Of a stretch of DNA of 36,024 bases, positions 32,206 to 36,024 are shown in pieces. The translations under genes and the position numbers were made by a program. How positions within the stretch are numbered: position 1 is the first letter of the stretch; each line of letters starts with the position of its first letter. This stretch comes from an uncultured Ignavibacteriales bacterium (lineage in GTDB: Bacteria; Bacteroidota; Ignavibacteria; Ignavibacteriales; Ignavibacteriaceae). The DNA lies in the NCBI GenBank assembly GCA_903929035.1, contig CAIYTF010000135.1, forward strand, positions 1-36,024, in the 5' to 3' direction. The notes under the pieces are model-generated. The model saw only the letters and a program-made list of their open reading frames with translations, searched no databases and had not been told where the DNA came from.

Positions 32206-32722
32206 CTATTTATAAATTTTATACTACGCGATCAACTTCGATGTTTTTTCCACCAAAGTACTTGTATTACGTTGTTAATAATGTAAACTTAACTTATAAA
32301 GCGGTTATTTGCAAATATTGCAGAGAAAATTGATAAATTATGGCGAAAAGAATCGTCATACATTGTATATTTTATTTTGATTAAGAAAGTGAAACAGCCG
32401 TGAATTATTTAAAACAGACTAAGGAACTTTTAGAATGGTTGATACAGTTGAATGTGTGAATGGCAAATTAACTATATTATTTAAATTATCAATAAGAACC
32501 CGCTAAGAAATTTACATATTACAAGAGTAATTTGTTGTAGGGGAGCGAATTATTTATCTGCCTCATATTCTCAAAAATGTGGTAAATCATAAAAAAAAAT
32601 CTTTTGAAACAGAATTATTTTTCATAAATTGAAATCGTTTATTAAAAAAGTTGTTTGAGGTTAGCCAAATAAACCTCAACTTTCCTAAATTATACATTAC
32701 CAAAACAATATAGAGATTCATT
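32206..32722. other. AT-rich intergenic region
   Basis: About 517 bp without a supportable gene. It holds copy B of the 30-bp direct repeat (32447-32476) and an imperfect hairpin at 32648-32684 (AAGTTG and GAGGTT paired with AACCTC and CAACTT). Two short frames around the repeat (a GTG at 32400 with a ELLEWLIQLNV end, and an ATG at 32435) look protein-like but are under 25 codons. Promoters for the divergent PBECR gene and the MBOAT operon must be here. Confidence 0.5.
32447..32476 (+). repeat. 30-bp direct repeat, copy B
   Basis: GTTGAATGTGTGAATGG followed by CAAATTAACTATA, 28 of 30 identical to copy A at 31361-31390, same orientation, 1086 bp apart and bracketing the PBECR-DUF2283 pair. 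Confidence 0.6.
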
Positions 32723-34177
32723 TTGCTTTTTAATTCGCTAAACTTTGCTCTGTTCCTGCCGATAGTTTTTATTCTTTATTGGTTCGTTATGAATAAGAAT
32801 TTCCGAACGCAGAATTTACTTTTGGTTATAGCGAGCTTTGTTTTTTACGCTATATGGGATTGGAGATTCCTGCTCATTATGGTTGTCGGCAAAAGTCTTG
32901 ATTTTTTTAACACTATACAAATAGTCAAATCCGCTTCTGATGTAAGAAAGAAACGATTTTTATTTTTAAGTCTTTTTGTCAACGTGGGGGTGTTATGTTT
33001 CTTCAAGTATTTCAATTTTTTCGCCGATAGTTTTTCTAACGTGTTTTCGGTATTTGGTTTCAATCTCTCATCAAATTCCTTAAAAATAATAATGCCGGTC
33101 GGTCTAAGTTTTTATACTATACAGGCTCTCGGATATGTGATTGATGTTTACAGGGAAGAAGTTGAACCCACCCGTAACATAATCGACTATTTCGCTTTTA
33201 TAAGTTTTTTCCCCTTAGTGCTTGCAGGTCCAATTGAGCGTGCTTCGAATTTGCTTCATCAGCTAAAAATAAAGAGAGAATTTGAATATGCCAACGCGGT
33301 TGACGGTTTAAGGCAGATATTGTGGGGTTTGTTCAAAAAAGTGGTGATAGCAGATAATTGCGCGATATACGCGAATACTGTTTTTAAGAACTATTCCGAC
33401 TATTCCGGCAGTACACTTGTTTTAGGGGCATTGTTTTTTACTTTTCAAATCTATTGTGACTTTTCGGGTTATTCGGATATGGCAATAGGAATCGCGAAAC
33501 TCTTTAATATTAACTTGATGCAGAACTTCGCGTTCCCATATTTTTCGAGAAATATCGGCGAGTTTTGGAGAAGGTGGCATATTTCACTATCAAGCTGGCT
33601 GTTTGACTATATCTTCAAACCGCTTCAGATGTCGCTGAGAAGTCTTAAGCTGTTCGGAAACTTCTTCGCGTTGCTGCTTACTTTCCTTATTTCGGGATTA
33701 TGGCACGGTTCCAATTGGACATTTTTGGTATGGGGAGCATTAAACACGATATACTATTTGCCGTCACTGTTTTTCCCAAAAAGATTTACATCCACAGGAG
33801 TTGCAGCACAAGGCAAATATCTTCCATCGCTAAAAGACTTGCTTAATATGGGAATCACTTTCAGCTTGACTGTTTTCGCGTGGATATTCTTCAGAGCGGA
33901 TAATATAGGGATCGCGGTTGGTTATATATCGAGAATATTTTCAAAGTCGCTTTTAACAATTCCTAATTTCCAAGGAATTCGTAGCTCGGTATCAACTATA
34001 CTATTATCTGGTTTATTTTTAATCATTGAATGGCTTGGAAGAGAACAGCAATATGCGATTGCACGTTTGGGCATACAATGGTATAAACCTGTAAGATGGG
34101 CAATATATTATGGAATAATTATTGCTATTTATGGTTTCGCCAGTGAAAAGCAACAATTTATTTATTTTCAATTCTAA
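32723..34177 (+). CDS. MBOAT family membrane-bound O-acyltransferase (AlgI-like)
   Basis: Transfers acyl groups, commonly acetyl, across the inner membrane onto surface polysaccharides. 484 residues with about ten hydrophobic segments. Signatures: MLFNSLNFALFLPIVFILYW at the start, IMPVGLSFYTIQALGYVIDV, FPLVLAGPIERASNL, FFTFQIYCDFSGYSDMAIGI, EFWRRWHISLSSWL, and the catalytic LISGLWHGSNWTFLVWGAL with H328. The start is TTG at 32723, giving the family's standard MLFNS N-terminus. The next gene's ATG overlaps its stop (TAATG), forming a two-gene acylation operon. The target glycan is unknown. Confidence 0.95.
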   Translation: MLFNSLNFALFLPIVFILYWFVMNKNFRTQNLLLVIASFVFYAIWDWRFLLIMVVGKSLDFFNTIQIVKSASDVRKKRFLFLSLFVNVGVLCFFKYFNFFADSFSNVFSVFGFNLSSNSLKIIMPVGLSFYTIQALGYVIDVYREEVEPTRNIIDYFAFISFFPLVLAGPIERASNLLHQLKIKREFEYANAVDGLRQILWGLFKKVVIADNCAIYANTVFKNYSDYSGSTLVLGALFFTFQIYCDFSGYSDMAIGIAKLFNINLMQNFAFPYFSRNIGEFWRRWHISLSSWLFDYIFKPLQMSLRSLKLFGNFFALLLTFLISGLWHGSNWTFLVWGALNTIYYLPSLFFPKRFTSTGVAAQGKYLPSLKDLLNMGITFSLTVFAWIFFRADNIGIAVGYISRIFSKSLLTIPNFQGIRSSVSTILLSGLFLIIEWLGREQQYAIARLGIQWYKPVRWAIYYGIIIAIYGFASEKQQFIYFQF

Positions 34178-35196
34178 TGATGAAAAGATTCATAAAACAG
34201 TTTATTGGGTTTCAGTTATTTTTAGCAGTTCCTATTACGCTATTACTGATTTTATATGTATATTTTGACCCATTTAAAGTCATATATTCATATAGTGACT
34301 ATTCTTTTCCTTATGTGATATCCAATCGAGATTATATCTCAACAGAAGTATTTATGAAGAATATTTCCAAATATAAATACGACTCTTTCATTTTTGGCAG
34401 TTCCAGAACGCTTGCTTATAGACCAAGTGAATGGTCTAAATATTTAGATGAAAAAGCTAAACCATTTATGTTTGACGCGTCAGGTGAATCAATTTATGGA
34501 ATTTATACAAAATTAAAATATCTCGATTTAGCGGATGTAAAAATTAATAATGCTTTGATAATTATTGACAACGATTGCTCTTTTTCGCAATCAGAAAACC
34601 ACAAAGGTCATTTATTCATAAAGCATCCAATCACATCAAAAGAGAGCAACCTTGATTTTCATATACAATTTATTAAAGCATATTTTAGTCCGAACTTTAT
34701 ATTAAAATATTATAGCTATTTGATTCTTAAAGAATACAAGCCTTTTATGGTCGGTATCATTGAAAACAGAAAGATTGCTTTTGATACAATAACAAATGAA
34801 ATCCATATTATAGACCAAGAAACTGAAATATCTCAAAAGCCTACTGAATATTACTTAAAACGAATAAATATATTTTATGAAAGGAAAGGAGAACAAATTG
34901 ATTCAATGCAAAGGATCAACAGCAAACAATTGATTATGCTAAACGAAATAAAAAGGATTCTACAAAAAAACAATACAAACTATAAAGTTGTGATTAGTCC
35001 TCTATATAATCAAACGAAATTTTCAAATCCAGATATGAGTATATTAAAAAACATTTTTGACAAAAATCTATTTGATTTTTCAGGTAAAAACAAGTATACC
35101 AACTCAAAAACAAATTATTATGAGACAAGTCATTATAGACCTGTTGTTGGAGACAGTATTCTTAATATTATATATAATAAATACGCGTTGCGGTGA
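34177..35196 (+). CDS. Membrane-anchored SGNH/AlgX-like O-acylation partner
   Basis: A 339-residue protein with one N-terminal transmembrane anchor (about 8-30) and a periplasmic domain. The catalytic-serine-like block is DSFIFGSSRTLAY (about 69-81; S75 or S76), and a C-terminal YETSHYRPVVGDSILN (H319, with an upstream acidic residue) fits the Ser...Asp/His pattern of SGNH-fold AlgJ/AlgX/DltD-type partners of MBOAT enzymes. Sequence is AT-rich and divergent, so family support comes mainly from context and the GSSR motif. Translationally coupled to the MBOAT gene; likely completes transfer to the polysaccharide outside the membrane. Confidence 0.78.
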   Translation: MMKRFIKQFIGFQLFLAVPITLLLILYVYFDPFKVIYSYSDYSFPYVISNRDYISTEVFMKNISKYKYDSFIFGSSRTLAYRPSEWSKYLDEKAKPFMFDASGESIYGIYTKLKYLDLADVKINNALIIIDNDCSFSQSENHKGHLFIKHPITSKESNLDFHIQFIKAYFSPNFILKYYSYLILKEYKPFMVGIIENRKIAFDTITNEIHIIDQETEISQKPTEYYLKRINIFYERKGEQIDSMQRINSKQLIMLNEIKRILQKNNTNYKVVISPLYNQTKFSNPDMSILKNIFDKNLFDFSGKNKYTNSKTNYYETSHYRPVVGDSILNIIYNKYALR

Positions 35197-35357
35197 CTTT
35201 GTCAATTTCTCTATCCTCAATATATTTTGTTTATTACTTTTGTTTGTCATTGGAACAAAAACGGCATTAGAAAACAAGTTAGAAGCGGTATTAAAACAGG
35301 TGAAAATTATCTTTGGCAATTTCAAACCATTGATTAACTTTCCGATGAATAAGTTTA

Positions 35358-35480
35358 TTATAGGGAAGTATAAATCACTTTTCCGTCTTGTGATGCGTAT
35401 CGGGCAAGTGTACCGAAAATTTGTCTGTTGTGCTCATACTCTTCCGTTGTGATTGTCATAATATCAATATCGCGGTCTCT
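35358..35480 (-). pseudogene. C-terminal remnant of a nucleotidyltransferase-like protein
   Basis: On the minus strand RDRDIDIMTITTEEYEHNRQ is followed by IFGTLARYASQDGKVIYTSL and a stop. The DIDI and the GTLARYAxxDGKVIY ending resemble small MNT-type nucleotidyltransferases. A TAG precedes the first residue shown and no full gene can be traced upstream, so this is at most a decayed fragment. Confidence 0.35.
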
Positions 35481-35551
35481 CTATTGAACGCTATTTTTTC
35501 GAACTTGTCTGAAAAGAGATAAGCGGTCAGGAATAGAAAACCAACTCGCAT

Positions 35552-35842
35552 CTATTTTCGCTTATGCCATTCCAACGGATTTCGACCTGTATGGGAAATT
35601 GCTATAATCATAATATCTGAGTTATTCATAGAGAATAAAAGTATGTACGGAAATTTCTTTAATACCGCTTTAGGTACGGTTTTATAACAAATCGGAAACG
35701 ATAAAGGAGAGTTTTTAACGCGATGCACGGTTTCATCAATCATATTGGAAAACTCTGTGCCCAAACCCGTCATTCGCTTTTCATACCATTTAAAAGCTTC
35801 CGAAAATTCCCGTTCGGCCGCCGGATGAAGAATTACATTCAC
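35552..35842 (-). CDS. parE: RelE/ParE family toxin
   Basis: A 96-residue type II toxin. It has the ParE pattern: HPAAEREFSEAFKWYEKRM, a long helix GTEFSNMIDETVHRVKNSP, then the strands LKKFPYILLFSMNNSDIMII and AISHTGRNPLEWHKRK with the typical H-x-x-R-x-P-xx-W ending. The start is GTG at 35842; the upstream antitoxin stop lies 7 nt before it, so the pair is co-transcribed. ParE-type toxins poison gyrase, RelE-type cleave mRNA; the WY and H-x-x-R pattern favours ParE. Function on gyrase is inferred. Confidence 0.88.
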   Translation of the reverse strand: MNVILHPAAEREFSEAFKWYEKRMTGLGTEFSNMIDETVHRVKNSPLSFPICYKTVPKAVLKKFPYILLFSMNNSDIMIIAISHTGRNPLEWHKRK

Positions 35843-35849
35843 TATAACT

Positions 35850-36024
35850 CTACAGATTTTCTACGTCGCGTTTCACGTTCTCCCACGAACGCCCTATTCC
35901 CGGATTATTTTCCATAGCGTCTATTCTAATGTCTATCTCTTTCTTTTGGGCATTTGATAGTTCTTTAGCACCGGAGGTTTCGGAAATGTCGTTCCATATT
36001 TCTTCGACCAAAAGGATTTTCTCC
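35850..36024 (-). CDS. Addiction-module antitoxin (5' partial)
   Basis: The 57 C-terminal residues of an antitoxin cut by the right window edge. EKILLVEEIWNDISETSGAK is followed by LSNAQKKEIDIRIDAMENNP and SWENVKRDVENL. This is the L-VEEIWDSI...LSxAQxxELDxRLxxxExxPxxGxSWExVK pattern of the putative addiction module component family. At most about 15 residues are missing. It precedes the ParE-like toxin by 7 nt, the usual antitoxin-first order. Confidence 0.85.
   Translation of the reverse strand, partial: EKILLVEEIWNDISETSGAKELSNAQKKEIDIRIDAMENNPGIGRSWENVKRDVENL

Noticed and set aside
35057-35452. 131-codon frame overlapping the SGNH-like gene
   Set aside because: The first half is a shadow of the real gene and the rest has no start or family match; the minus strand there shows a better, though decayed, nucleotidyltransferase fragment.

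Overview
The window looks like a chromosome segment from the Bacteroidota/Chlorobiota (FCB) side of the tree, possibly an Ignavibacteria-like lineage. This is inference from gene content: a DUF4922 HIT-like protein, a golvesin/xanthan-lyase-type amidase, a homodimeric-type pyruvate dehydrogenase with separate E2 and E3, and TAnnTTTG promoter-like motifs. Base composition is moderately AT-rich. No rRNA is present. One tRNA with a CAU anticodon is present.

Layout. 1-10552: pyruvate dehydrogenase genes aceE (3' part), aceF and lpdA, all on +. About 5.9 kb of accessory DNA sits between aceE and aceF: a DUF1016 nuclease-fold gene, three inverted-repeat elements (one with a perfect 9-bp target duplication), an unknown three-gene operon with a frameshifted middle gene, a secreted 57-bp-repeat protein, relics of two transposases, and a decayed AbiE toxin-antitoxin module. 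10629-11819: HipA-like kinase plus DUF3037 pair. 12694-16463: a tight four-gene cluster of two D-Ala-D-Ala-ligase-like ATP-grasp enzymes, a GNAT acetyltransferase and lysine 2,3-aminomutase. This is the best candidate here for an undescribed pathway, one that builds an acylated or peptide-linked beta-lysine product.

16464-21868: an origin-like region. Three perfect and several near-perfect DnaA boxes lie at 16473-16701. mnmG (gidA) and rsmG (gidB), classic origin neighbours, follow, and two ParB parS sites lie at 21609-21718. Together these argue that oriC is inside this window although dnaA is not next to it. A tRNA gene, a glycosyltransferase and an NAGPA-like secreted protein lie between.

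21869-30896: housekeeping and envelope genes: lemA, mnmA, a methyltransferase, an AI-2E/PerM-type membrane protein, a DUF4922 HIT-like enzyme, an alpha/beta hydrolase and a 1003-residue multidomain amidase. A 187-bp MITE with an 8-bp target duplication lies at 25584-25770. MnmG and MnmA both act on tRNA wobble uridine 34.

30955-36024: accessory DNA rich in toxin-antitoxin material. It holds a VapB-like antitoxin with a broken VapC, a PBECR-like nuclease overlapping a DUF2283 protein, a relic of a nucleotidyltransferase, and an addiction-module/ParE pair cut by the window edge. These flank a two-gene surface O-acylation operon (MBOAT plus SGNH-like protein).
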